Assembly: GCF_036632915.2 (NCBI RefSeq)
Contig: NZ_CP155552.1
Coordinates: 1,116,001-1,180,000 of the forward strand
Origin: Faecalibacterium taiwanense
GTDB lineage: Bacteria; Bacillota; Clostridia; Oscillospirales; Ruminococcaceae
Reading direction: 5' to 3'
Length of the DNA: 64,000 nt
Shown: piece after piece, positions 18,315-26,409 of the stretch
Layout: each line of letters begins with the position of its first letter
How positions within the stretch are numbered: position 1 is the first letter of the stretch
Made by a program: the position numbers and the translations under genes
Notes under the pieces: generated by a model
Databases searched by the model: none
What the model saw: the letters and a program-made list of their open reading frames with translations, nothing else
Told to the model about the DNA's origin: nothing

Positions 18315-18963
18315 AGCTGGATATTGGAAACATTAATCTCGCCAGACATGAGTTTTGGCAGCAAAGCATCACGCATTATGGCAAGTCGTTTGTTTTCAAT
18401 GCTATTGGAAACGATTTGCTCTACCATGGGCGTTGTTATTACATCGAAAGCATCCAATAATTCTGTATCAGGGAGCATGATTTCAAAAGCATCAAAATCT
18501 TTTTTCCAATATGAATAACAGTTGTAGCTACCTGAGTTTGTTCAATCGCAAAAAGCAAGGGCTTGATTGTAAAATAAAGGAATGCTTTTCCGTTCGGACG
18601 CTTGTTCTCGAATACGCATACTCGCTGATTTAACCACGCTTCATCGTTACCCCAAATATAGGGACGAAATTCACCGTCCATACCAACGACAATATCTCCA
18701 GGGTGCAATAGATACCCTTTTGGATGCACTTCGGTTGTATATGTCGCAAACTGCTGATCTTTCAAATCACGAATACGAATGATCGGCCTTCCATTGCCTT
18801 CAGTGTTAAACTGTTTGGAGGCAAAAGGCGCACCGTAGATGATGTTTGCCAATGAATAAATGCCGGTTTGAGTCCACGACGTGGGCATTACACCTCCGAA
18901 GGGACGGTAATCTACAAACCATGATTTGTAAAGAGCCTGCATTTGCTCAAGTAAATTATCGTT
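18311..18963 (-). pseudogene. hsdS: Silent HsdS C-terminal half (cassette 2, half D), frameshifted
   Basis: Reading left from 18963, the frame begins INDNLLEQMQALYKSWFVDY (the classic inter-TRD linker), continues through a TRD, and loses phase after VATTVIHIGKK. At this point (about 18506-18511) there are six A residues on the coding strand. With seven, translation would continue as DFDAFEIMLPDTELLDAF and end properly with LLPKLMSGEINVSNIQL at 18311. The rest is intact, so a single-base change at a homopolymer is the only visible lesion. It may be a slippage switch, a real mutation or an assembly error. Confidence 0.8.
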
Positions 18964-18965
18964 TA
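18952..18965 (-). repeat. Inversion repeat IR2-right
   Basis: Fourth copy of the 14-bp repeat, inverted relative to IR1-left and IR2-left, at the front of half D. Confidence 0.85.
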
Positions 18966-18986
18966 TAAAAGAAATGAAGGGATAAT

Positions 18987-20279
18987 ATGGAAGATTTTGA
19001 TAATGCTAAGACAAGAAATCCGAGGGAATGCGTTGTTACAAACCTTAATAGCTACTTGACCTACATTTCTGATATAAAGGAAACCATAAAGAAAGAAGAA
19101 GGCGCGGAAGTGAGCACAAAGCACTATTTCTTCCGTGGACAGGCTAGCAACGAATGGAACGTCATGCCGGGAGTGTTCCGTGGTGGGATGCTGCCACATG
19201 AAGCAGAATTGATAAACGCAGCTTACACACGGAATCCTGATGACTTTCGAAAATTGACAACAGATTTTGAAAAACTCGCAAAATTGCAGCACTACGGGTT
19301 GCCAACAAGACTGTTGGACGTGACGGAAAATCCGCTAGTGGCACTGTATTTTGCCTGCCAAAACAATCAAGAGAAAAAGATAACTGACGGAAAGACTACG
19401 TTATTGCCGCCGACCGATGGGAAAATCTATTATAAGCGCGATTACGGAAAAAGCTATAGCGACATAGAGATCAAAGTGCTGGCATATTTAGCGAGTCATG
19501 AAATTTCGGGCGATTATACATTAGAAAAGCTGCTCTCGGATTTGAACAAGTATGGAATTTATACAGATAAAGAGGTAAAAGAGTGCGAGGCAAGCGAGTA
19601 CAAAAGCTTGCTTTCGACTATTCAAAGAAATTATTTTGTGATTTCCAACTTGAATAATGAAAGATTGGTACGGCAAAGCGGCTCTTTTTTGATCTGCGGA
19701 AAATATAATGTTCAGCTGAAAGAAAAACTCGGACAGAGCATTGTTAAACGGGCATATAGTGATGTCCAAGATGAATTTGAACTTCAAAGTTTTAGAATAC
19801 CAGCGGGAAGAAAAGATGCGATTTTAGAGGAACTGAGTTTTTACAACATCAACGAAGGGACGCTGTTCCCGGAACTTGAGCACCAGATGGCATATATTAA
19901 AAGCAATTATGCGAACACACAAAAGCCTATGGTTGATCGGTTTGTGAAAACAGAAGTTCCGATAACAAGTATTAGAGAAGTGCGTGATTCAGATGTTTCA
20001 GATGATAAAGTGGACGAGATTATTCGAGAAGCATTGCATAATGCTGTGCATCCAGAAATTTTTGATGATTGTTATGTTGCAATTCAAAAGAATCTGATGC
20101 CGGATTGGTATCGTAAGGAAATTGGACTCAGTAAAGTTCGATTGGCACTAACGGATACATTGGATAATGGTACGCCGATGGGACGTGCGGTGGCAAAAAG
20201 AGCGGCGCATTCTATCGTTACAAAGATTGTGAATGCCATTGCGCAAGAATCGAATACAGCAACTTCGGATAATAGTTGA
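18987..20279 (+). CDS. FRG domain-containing protein
   Basis: This 430-aa protein has the FRG signature near the N-terminus (HYFFRGQASNEWNVMP, about residues 45-60). The companion motif LAKLQHYGLPTRLLDVTENP follows (about 92-111), as in FRG-domain proteins. The domain is widespread next to restriction and other defence genes; its biochemical activity is not established to my knowledge. The C-terminal 250 residues are unassigned. It lies between the hsdS shufflon and hsdR, with its stop about 12 bp before the hsdR start, so it is likely co-transcribed with the RM system. AT-rich like its neighbours. Confidence 0.82.
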   Translation: MEDFDNAKTRNPRECVVTNLNSYLTYISDIKETIKKEEGAEVSTKHYFFRGQASNEWNVMPGVFRGGMLPHEAELINAAYTRNPDDFRKLTTDFEKLAKLQHYGLPTRLLDVTENPLVALYFACQNNQEKKITDGKTTLLPPTDGKIYYKRDYGKSYSDIEIKVLAYLASHEISGDYTLEKLLSDLNKYGIYTDKEVKECEASEYKSLLSTIQRNYFVISNLNNERLVRQSGSFLICGKYNVQLKEKLGQSIVKRAYSDVQDEFELQSFRIPAGRKDAILEELSFYNINEGTLFPELEHQMAYIKSNYANTQKPMVDRFVKTEVPITSIREVRDSDVSDDKVDEIIREALHNAVHPEIFDDCYVAIQKNLMPDWYRKEIGLSKVRLALTDTLDNGTPMGRAVAKRAAHSIVTKIVNAIAQESNTATSDNS

Positions 20280-20290
20280 GGAGAAAAATC

Positions 20291-23200
20291 ATGCTTTTAT
20301 TTACCGAAGATACCTTTGAACAAGCGGTCGTAGAGCTATTTGAAAATATGGGTTACACCCACATTTATGCTCCTGATATGAACCGGACGGATTACAGCCG
20401 CCCGCTACTGGACGATGTTTTGCGGGATTGTCTGGTGCGGCTGAATCGCAGCCTTCCGGCTGTGGCAATTGATGAAGCCATCCTGAAACTGAATGATTTT
20501 GATGCAGGAAGCCTATTGCAGAAGAATATTATTTTTATGGACTATCTGCAAAACGGCATCACTGTCAAATATGCAGTCAAGGGTGAAGAACGGTCTTCGG
20601 TAGTAAAGCTGATTGATTATGCAGATGCAGACAAAAATGATTTCTATGTGGTAAACCAGTATACCTTCGTGGAAAATGGAAACAACCGCCGCCCGGATAT
20701 TATTTTGTTTATCAATGGCTTGCCGCTGGTTTTGATGGAACTGAAAAGTCCTTCCAAGGACGAAGTGGGCGCAGAAAACGCATACAACCAGATTCGGAAC
20801 TACATAAAGGACATCCCTTCGATGTTCTATTATAATGCAATCTGCGTAATCAGCGACCTTTCGACCAATAAGGCGGGAACAATCACTTCTGGACTTGACC
20901 GTTTTATGGAGTGGAAAACAAAGGATGGCGATTACGAAAATACGGCGTATGCGCAGTTTGATACCTTCTATGAGGGGATGTTCCAGAAAGCCCGGTTGCT
21001 AGATATTCTGAAAAATTTTATCCTGTTTTCCGGCGATGGGCAGAAGCCGATTAAAATTTTGGCTGGATACCACCAGTATTTTGCAGTGCGAAAAGCTATC
21101 GAAAAGGCCAAGATTGCCACTAAAACGGATGGCAAGGGTGGTGTGTTCTGGCATACGCAGGGCAGCGGGAAATCGCTGTCGATGGTATTCTACGCCCATT
21201 TACTGCAAGAAGCTTTGGATAGCCCCACCATCGTTGTGATGACGGACCGCATTGACCTTGACGATCAGCTCTACACGCAGTTCGCCAGGTGCGCGCCGTT
21301 TTTGCGCCAGACACCTGTACAGGCAACCAGCAAGGAAAATCTAAGCAAGCTGCTGGATGGCCGAGAAGCAAACGGCATCATCTTCACCACGATGTTCAAG
21401 TTCGAGCGTGGCGAGAAGCCGCTCTCCGAACGGCGGAATATTGTGGTGATGGCCGATGAAGCCCATCGCGGACAATATGGTTTTGATGAGAAAATTGTCA
21501 TCAAAGAAAATGAACAGGGTGAAAAAGAAGCACATACAGTGATTGGAAATGCCCGAATCATCCATGATGCCCTGCCGAATGCAACCTACATAGGCTTTAC
21601 GGGAACGCCGATTTCGGCAAAAGATAGAAATACGCGTGAAGTTTTTGGTGATTATATCGATGTTTACGATATGACACAGGCGGTGGAAGATGGTGCAACG
21701 CGTCCGGTTTACTACGAGAGCCGTGTTATCAAACTCCACCTCGACCAAAATACGCTGGCCTTGATTGATGCGACCTACGATGCGCTGGAACAGCAATCGG
21801 ACGCTGCAACGATTGAAAAAAGCAAAAAGATGCTGGGGCAGATGGAGAGTGTGCTGGGGGCAGATTCTACCATTCAATCCCTGTGCGAAGATATTGTCAA
21901 CCATTACGAAAAGTACCGCGCTAATCTTTTGACGGGCAAGGCGATGATCGTGGCGTATTCGCGCCCGATTGCGATGAAGATTTATCGAAAACTTCTGGAG
22001 CTGCGCCCGACATGGAACGAAAAAATCGGCGTAGTTATGACGGGTGGCAACAATGACCCGGAGGATTGGAAAGAAATCATCGGTACAAAATCTCACAAAG
22101 AAGAACTTGCCCGGAAATTCAAAGACAACGATGACCCGATGAAGATTGCCATTGTTGTGGATATGTGGTTGACAGGTTTTGATGTGCCTTCACTGGCTAC
22201 GATGTATGTTTACAAGCCAATGCACGGATACAATCTGATGCAGGCCATCGCGCGTGTCAACCGCGTGTTTAAGGACAAAGAGGGCGGCTTGATTGTAGAT
22301 TACGTTGGCATTGCATCTGCCCTCAAAGCCGCTATGAAGGAGTATACCAAGCGTGACCAGTCCCGATATGGCGATATGGACATTGCCAAAGTTGCTTATC
22401 CAAAGTTTCAGGAAAAGCTTCAGGTGTGCAAAGATTTGTTGCACGGCTTTGATTTCAGCGGATTTATTGGCGGTTCTCCGTTGATGATGGCAAAGCTGGT
22501 CACTGGCGGCGTAAACTTTGTTCTGGACGCAAAAGCACCCAAGCGCAAAGATCTGTTCCTGCGAGAAGCTCTGCTGCTGAAACAGTCGCACTCTCTGTGC
22601 TCTAGCATGACCACGGAGCAGGAGCGACATGAAGCGGCCTATATGGAAGCAGTCCGTTCTACGGTGGTGAAGATCACCTATGGTGGGAGTGGCGGCAAGA
22701 CACTTTCTTTGAAAGAAATCAATGCTCAAATCAATGAGTTGCTAAAGGCGAGTATCCAGAGCCAAGGCGTTATCAGCTTGTTTGACAGCAAGCAGGCGGA
22801 TGAAAATATCAGCCTGTTTGACCCGGCGGTGTTGGATGAAATTTCAAAAATGAAGGAAAAGAACATTGCCGTAGAAATTTTGAAAAAACTTATGGCAGAG
22901 CAAGTTTCACTGTATAAACGGACAAATGTTGTGCAGTCTCAGAAGTTTTCAGAAAAGATTACACAGTTGATGAACTCTTACTACAATGGCTTGATTACAA
23001 ACGAGGAGGTCATCAAGGAACTTCTGAAAACGGCACAGGAGATTACAGAACTGTATAACAACGGTAAAAAGCTGGGCTTGACGCAGGAAGAACTGGCTTT
23101 TTACGATGCTCTGACAAAGCCGGAAAACATAAAGGACTTCTATCAAAATAATGAATTGATTGACTTGACCAGAGAACTTACGGAAATGCTGCGCAAAAAT

Positions 23201-23362
23201 CGGACGATAGACTGGCAGAAAAAAGAAACTGCCCGTGCGAGTATGCGTAAGATGGTGAAGCACTTGCTGAAAAAATATAAGTATCCACCGGAAGATTATG
23301 ATACGGCAATCAGCACGGTCATTAGCCAGTGTGAGATGTGGACTGACAACATGGTAGTATGA
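20291..23362 (+). CDS. hsdR: Type I RM endonuclease/translocase subunit HsdR
   Basis: This 1023-aa protein is the motor and nuclease of the complex. The PD-(D/E)xK region lies in RRPDIILFINGLPLVLMELKSP (about 133-153, split motif D...ELK). Walker A is TQGSGKSL (about 288), the DEAH box is MADEAHRG (about 388), and later helicase motifs include YIGFTGTPIS and VNRVFKDKEGG. The ATG at 20291 has GAGGAG 8 bp upstream and is preferred over the TTG overlapping the FRG stop. The length is normal. Its last 25 codons are repeated nearly exactly at 59006-59083. Confidence 0.95.
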   Translation: MLLFTEDTFEQAVVELFENMGYTHIYAPDMNRTDYSRPLLDDVLRDCLVRLNRSLPAVAIDEAILKLNDFDAGSLLQKNIIFMDYLQNGITVKYAVKGEERSSVVKLIDYADADKNDFYVVNQYTFVENGNNRRPDIILFINGLPLVLMELKSPSKDEVGAENAYNQIRNYIKDIPSMFYYNAICVISDLSTNKAGTITSGLDRFMEWKTKDGDYENTAYAQFDTFYEGMFQKARLLDILKNFILFSGDGQKPIKILAGYHQYFAVRKAIEKAKIATKTDGKGGVFWHTQGSGKSLSMVFYAHLLQEALDSPTIVVMTDRIDLDDQLYTQFARCAPFLRQTPVQATSKENLSKLLDGREANGIIFTTMFKFERGEKPLSERRNIVVMADEAHRGQYGFDEKIVIKENEQGEKEAHTVIGNARIIHDALPNATYIGFTGTPISAKDRNTREVFGDYIDVYDMTQAVEDGATRPVYYESRVIKLHLDQNTLALIDATYDALEQQSDAATIEKSKKMLGQMESVLGADSTIQSLCEDIVNHYEKYRANLLTGKAMIVAYSRPIAMKIYRKLLELRPTWNEKIGVVMTGGNNDPEDWKEIIGTKSHKEELARKFKDNDDPMKIAIVVDMWLTGFDVPSLATMYVYKPMHGYNLMQAIARVNRVFKDKEGGLIVDYVGIASALKAAMKEYTKRDQSRYGDMDIAKVAYPKFQEKLQVCKDLLHGFDFSGFIGGSPLMMAKLVTGGVNFVLDAKAPKRKDLFLREALLLKQSHSLCSSMTTEQERHEAAYMEAVRSTVVKITYGGSGGKTLSLKEINAQINELLKASIQSQGVISLFDSKQADENISLFDPAVLDEISKMKEKNIAVEILKKLMAEQVSLYKRTNVVQSQKFSEKITQLMNSYYNGLITNEEVIKELLKTAQEITELYNNGKKLGLTQEELAFYDALTKPENIKDFYQNNELIDLTRELTEMLRKNRTIDWQKKETARASMRKMVKHLLKKYKYPPEDYDTAISTVISQCEMWTDNMVV

Positions 23363-23389
23363 ATTGTATGAAATGTCGTTGATTTGTGC

Positions 23390-23418
23390 TTGACAATCAG
23401 ATTTCCTTCCTGTAAAAT
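23390..23418 (+). promoter_or_regulatory. Promoter of the nucleotidyltransferase pair
   Basis: A perfect TTGACA and TAAAAT are spaced 17 bp, about 45 bp ahead of the ATG at 23462. It gives this pair its own transcription apart from hsdR. Confidence 0.7.
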
Positions 23419-23461
23419 AATTTTAGAAAATACTATTATTGAAAATACGAAAGGTTGTTTT

Positions 23462-24001
23462 ATGGGAAAGATGATTTTAGATGACCTCCGCAAGCGTCTG
23501 GAACGTCTGGACGAAGACGCAGACCTGATGATCGACAATAACGACCGCTATCAGATGGTGATTGTGGGTGGCAGTGCGTTTATTTTGTTGGGCAAGCTGA
23601 CCCGCGCTACCCATGATATTGATGCCTTGAGCGTTCCAAAAGAACTGTACAGCTTGCTCGGTAAGTACGACATCAACACCGATGTGGAAGCCTATATCGA
23701 CAATTTTCCGTACAACTTCCAAGACCGGCTGCAGCCGCTGCCCTTTGGTGGCACAAAGGTGCAGTTCTACACACCCAGTCTGGAAGACTTAGTGATTGCA
23801 AAGCTCTGCTCTTTCCGGGACACCGACAAGGTAGACGTAGAGAGCGAAGCTGTGCGGAACTCTTTGAATTGGGCCTTGCTGGAACACCTTGCAACGGATG
23901 AAGATGAACTGAAAGCCAGCATCTTGAACGACTGGCGGTATCGGGATTTTTATATCCGTTATCAGGAGTATGTGGAGAGGTGGAGACCATGCGAAAGCTG
24001 A
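23462..24001 (+). CDS. DUF6036-like / AbiEii-type nucleotidyltransferase
   Basis: This 179-aa protein has a minimal nucleotidyltransferase core: VIVGGSAFILLGKLTRATHDIDAL (about 36-60), where GGSA precedes the acidic DID pair, then LEDLVIAKLCSFRDTDKVD, typical of AbiEii-like and DUF6036 proteins. Such proteins act as toxins or defence components in some systems. The start is the ATG at 23462, because the upstream extension overlaps the promoter. The next gene starts before this one ends, so the pair is translationally coupled. Confidence 0.72.
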   Translation: MGKMILDDLRKRLERLDEDADLMIDNNDRYQMVIVGGSAFILLGKLTRATHDIDALSVPKELYSLLGKYDINTDVEAYIDNFPYNFQDRLQPLPFGGTKVQFYTPSLEDLVIAKLCSFRDTDKVDVESEAVRNSLNWALLEHLATDEDELKASILNDWRYRDFYIRYQEYVERWRPCES

Positions 24002-24528
24002 CATTTGAGGGTTTCTTGAAGCAGTATGTGGCAGAGCTTTCCGGGGTGCAGACGGCTAGTATTCATAAGCTGGCAGATTGTCTGAGCGAGAATCCCCGCC
24101 TGAAAGAACCGCTGTTTCTCTATGCTTTGGCCTATGATAAAGTAGAACTGCTGCTCCGCTACACCGCGAACAGCACTGTTGCTGCGGAATATGAGCAGCT
24201 TTCCAACCGCTATTCACTGGCGCAAATGCTGCTGTTTCTGGAAAATCAGTCGCCGGAATTGCCGGAGGGCTACTGGAAAGTCTGGCGCAGTTATTGTTCA
24301 GTACGAGATTCTGCTCTTGCAGACAATGACACAAAAGATCTGATCCATCGCCGGGTATTGGAACTTCAACAGAAAAAGAAATTGACGAATTATCGCCTTT
24401 ACACAGACTTGAAGTTGAATCCGGGCAATGTGAATGCATGGCTCAAACACAACGATTCCAGCAAAATGAGCCTTGACTGTGCACGGCAGATTTACAAGTA
24501 TGCAAAAAGCTACCCGTCTGTTCGATAA
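23989..24528 (+). CDS. Hypothetical protein with C-terminal HTH-like region, partner of the nucleotidyltransferase
   Basis: This 179-aa helical protein is not a recognised family. The C-terminus (KKLTNYRLYTDLKLNPGNVN followed by AWLKHNDSSKMSLD) reads like a helix-turn-helix. It overlaps the upstream nucleotidyltransferase by 13 bp, the coupling expected for a toxin-antitoxin or Abi pair, where this would be the regulator/antitoxin. An in-frame GTG at 23980 is an alternative start. The order here is the reverse of classical AbiEi-AbiEii, so homology to AbiEi is not claimed. Confidence 0.6.
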   Translation: MRKLTFEGFLKQYVAELSGVQTASIHKLADCLSENPRLKEPLFLYALAYDKVELLLRYTANSTVAAEYEQLSNRYSLAQMLLFLENQSPELPEGYWKVWRSYCSVRDSALADNDTKDLIHRRVLELQQKKKLTNYRLYTDLKLNPGNVNAWLKHNDSSKMSLDCARQIYKYAKSYPSVR

Positions 24529-24546
24529 GAAAAAGGAAGTGAGCCT

Positions 24547-26184
24547 ATGACCGCCGTAATTTACGCCCGCTATTCCAGTGATAACCAGCGTGAAGAATCC
24601 ATTGAAGGCCAGATTCGGGAATGCACGGCTTATGCGGAAAAGAACGGCATCACGGTCATCAAGCACTACATTGACCGTGCATTCTCTGCCAAAACGGACA
24701 ATCGCCCGGAATTCCAGCAGATGATCAAAGACAGCGGCAAAAAACTGTTTGATATTGTTCTCGTCTGGAAATTTGATCGCTTTGCCCGGAATCGTTTTGA
24801 TAGCGCAAACTATAAGATGATCCTGAAAAAGAACGGTGTCCACCTGATTTCCGTTATGGAACCCATTGCCGAGGGTTCACAGGGCATTCTGGTGGAAACC
24901 CTTCTGGAAGGTATGGCGGAATACTATTCGGCAGAGCTGTCCGAAAAGGTGATTCGTGGCCAGACGGAGAATGCTTTGAAGGGAAAGTGCACTGGCGGTA
25001 CGGGAACCATCGGCTATAAAATCGACGATGACAAGTTCTATCATCTTGACCCGCTGACCGCTCCGTTGGTACTGGAAGCCTTTCAGCGGTATGATAACGG
25101 CGATAAGATGGTGGAGATCGTAAACTTCCTCAACGACAAGGGTGTCCGCAATATGCTGGGCGGCAAAATGACTCACAGCAGCGTGAACACCATGCTCAAG
25201 AACCGCCGGTACATTGGCGAACTGTCTTTCCGGGATATCGTTGTGCCGGATGCAATTCCGGTTATTGTTCCGAAAGACCTGTTTGACCGGGTGCAGAAGC
25301 GTCTGGATAAGAACAAGCGTGCCCCTGCCTGTGGCAAGGCAGACGAGGAATATCTGCTGACCACCAAGCTGTTCTGCGGCAAATGCGGTGCGCTGATGTT
25401 CGGCGAAAGCGGAACCAGTGCCACCGGGCGCACCTACTATTATTATAAATGCGCCAACGTCAAGCGGCGTAAGGGCTGCAACAAAAAGACCGTGCAGAAG
25501 GACTGGCTGGAAGATCTGGTTGTTCGGGAGACCATGAAGCTGATTCAGGACGATGCGGTGATCGACAAGATCGTTCAATTGGTCATGGATGTCCAGAATC
25601 AGGAGAACACAACGATCCCGCTGCTGGAAAAGCAACTGCGAGAGGTCAACAAAAAGCTGGACAACCTGATGAAGGCGATCGAGGACGGCTTGTACGCCCG
25701 GACAACGAAAGAGCGTCTGGAAGCGCTGGAAAGCCAGAAAGGTGAGCTGACTGTAAAAATCGCAGATGAAAAATTGAAGAAGCCCAGCTTCAATGAGGAT
25801 TTCATCCGATTCTGGCTGATGAAATTTAGAAAGTTCGATATTTCGCAGAAAAAGCAGAGAAAAGCGCTGATCGAAATTTTTGTAAATGCCATTTTTCTGT
25901 ACGATGACCGGATGCTGATCACGTTCAACTACAAGGATGGCACCCAAACCGTCCGATTTGAGGACGCTTTGACCGCTGATTGCGGAGAAAAAAGTTTGCG
26001 TTTGCGAAGCAACGAAAGCCCCAGTGGGGCTTTTGAGCAACAGAACGGTCTTGCGCAAGCAAGATGGAGGGGCCGTGCCCCGACAAGTTCGGATTTGTCC
26101 AGCTCTGCTGGACCAAAAGCTCCACAGACGAATTTGTTCGTCTGTGGAGCTTTTTTGTTTGCCCACAGCGTGGTCAGAAAATGA
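24547..26184 (+). CDS. Large serine recombinase with repeat-extended C-terminus
   Basis: This 545-aa integrase/resolvase has an N-terminal catalytic domain (YARYSSDNQREESI with the nucleophile Ser near residue 10; VWKFDRFARN). A recombinase domain follows (about 155-260), then a zinc ribbon (CGKCG ... CANVKRRKGC, about 278-320) and a coiled coil (about 355-410). It is the most likely integrase of the island. The normal end is extended: after TADCGEK about 31 residues are encoded by repeat copy C, and translation then resumes as SDLSSSAGPK and runs through a strong hairpin terminator before stopping. Its 3' 600 bp are duplicated at about 59084-59740. Confidence 0.88.
   Translation: MTAVIYARYSSDNQREESIEGQIRECTAYAEKNGITVIKHYIDRAFSAKTDNRPEFQQMIKDSGKKLFDIVLVWKFDRFARNRFDSANYKMILKKNGVHLISVMEPIAEGSQGILVETLLEGMAEYYSAELSEKVIRGQTENALKGKCTGGTGTIGYKIDDDKFYHLDPLTAPLVLEAFQRYDNGDKMVEIVNFLNDKGVRNMLGGKMTHSSVNTMLKNRRYIGELSFRDIVVPDAIPVIVPKDLFDRVQKRLDKNKRAPACGKADEEYLLTTKLFCGKCGALMFGESGTSATGRTYYYYKCANVKRRKGCNKKTVQKDWLEDLVVRETMKLIQDDAVIDKIVQLVMDVQNQENTTIPLLEKQLREVNKKLDNLMKAIEDGLYARTTKERLEALESQKGELTVKIADEKLKKPSFNEDFIRFWLMKFRKFDISQKKQRKALIEIFVNAIFLYDDRMLITFNYKDGTQTVRFEDALTADCGEKSLRLRSNESPSGAFEQQNGLAQARWRGRAPTSSDLSSSAGPKAPQTNLFVCGAFLFAHSVVRK
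25993..26086 (+). repeat. Palindromic repeat, copy C (inside the serine recombinase)
   Basis: This copy has the three hairpins AGCCCCAGTGGGGCT, CTTGCGCAAG and GGGGCC-GT-GCCCC. It is translated on the + strand as SLRLRSNESPSGAFEQQNGL and onward to RAPTS, the opposite strand from copy A in the relaxase. Confidence 0.88.
26115..26157 (+). terminator. Terminator inside the recombinase 3' end
   Basis: An 18-bp perfect stem (26115-26132 with 26137-26154) is followed by T residues. It lies before the recombinase stop codon, which is unusual. Confidence 0.8.
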
Positions 26185-26330
26185 AAAAAGAATGCAAAAT
26201 GCGGTGCGCTTGAAAAAATGTCAGGACGGGATTTTTGTAAAAAATGTAGAATATCTTGCCGGAAACTGTGCATTCTCTCCAACAAAAACTGCCCAAACGT
26301 GTTGATATTGAGAAAAAAGCTTCACAAACG

Positions 26331-26359
26331 TTTACAAAAGGGTAACAGGTTGGTATACT
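26331..26359 (+). promoter_or_regulatory. Promoter of the C39-like gene
   Basis: TTTACA and TATACT are spaced 17 bp, about 50 bp ahead of the GTG start. Confidence 0.6.
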
Positions 26360-26409
26360 TTATGGTGGTAAACGTAACAAGCCATGGAAGCTGAAAGGAG
26401 AACCTACCC

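Noticed and set aside
7326..26409. Duplicate tRNA-Pro 3' end as an att site at the right border of the island
   Set aside because: No copy of the T-arm/acceptor sequence was seen near 26184-26409.
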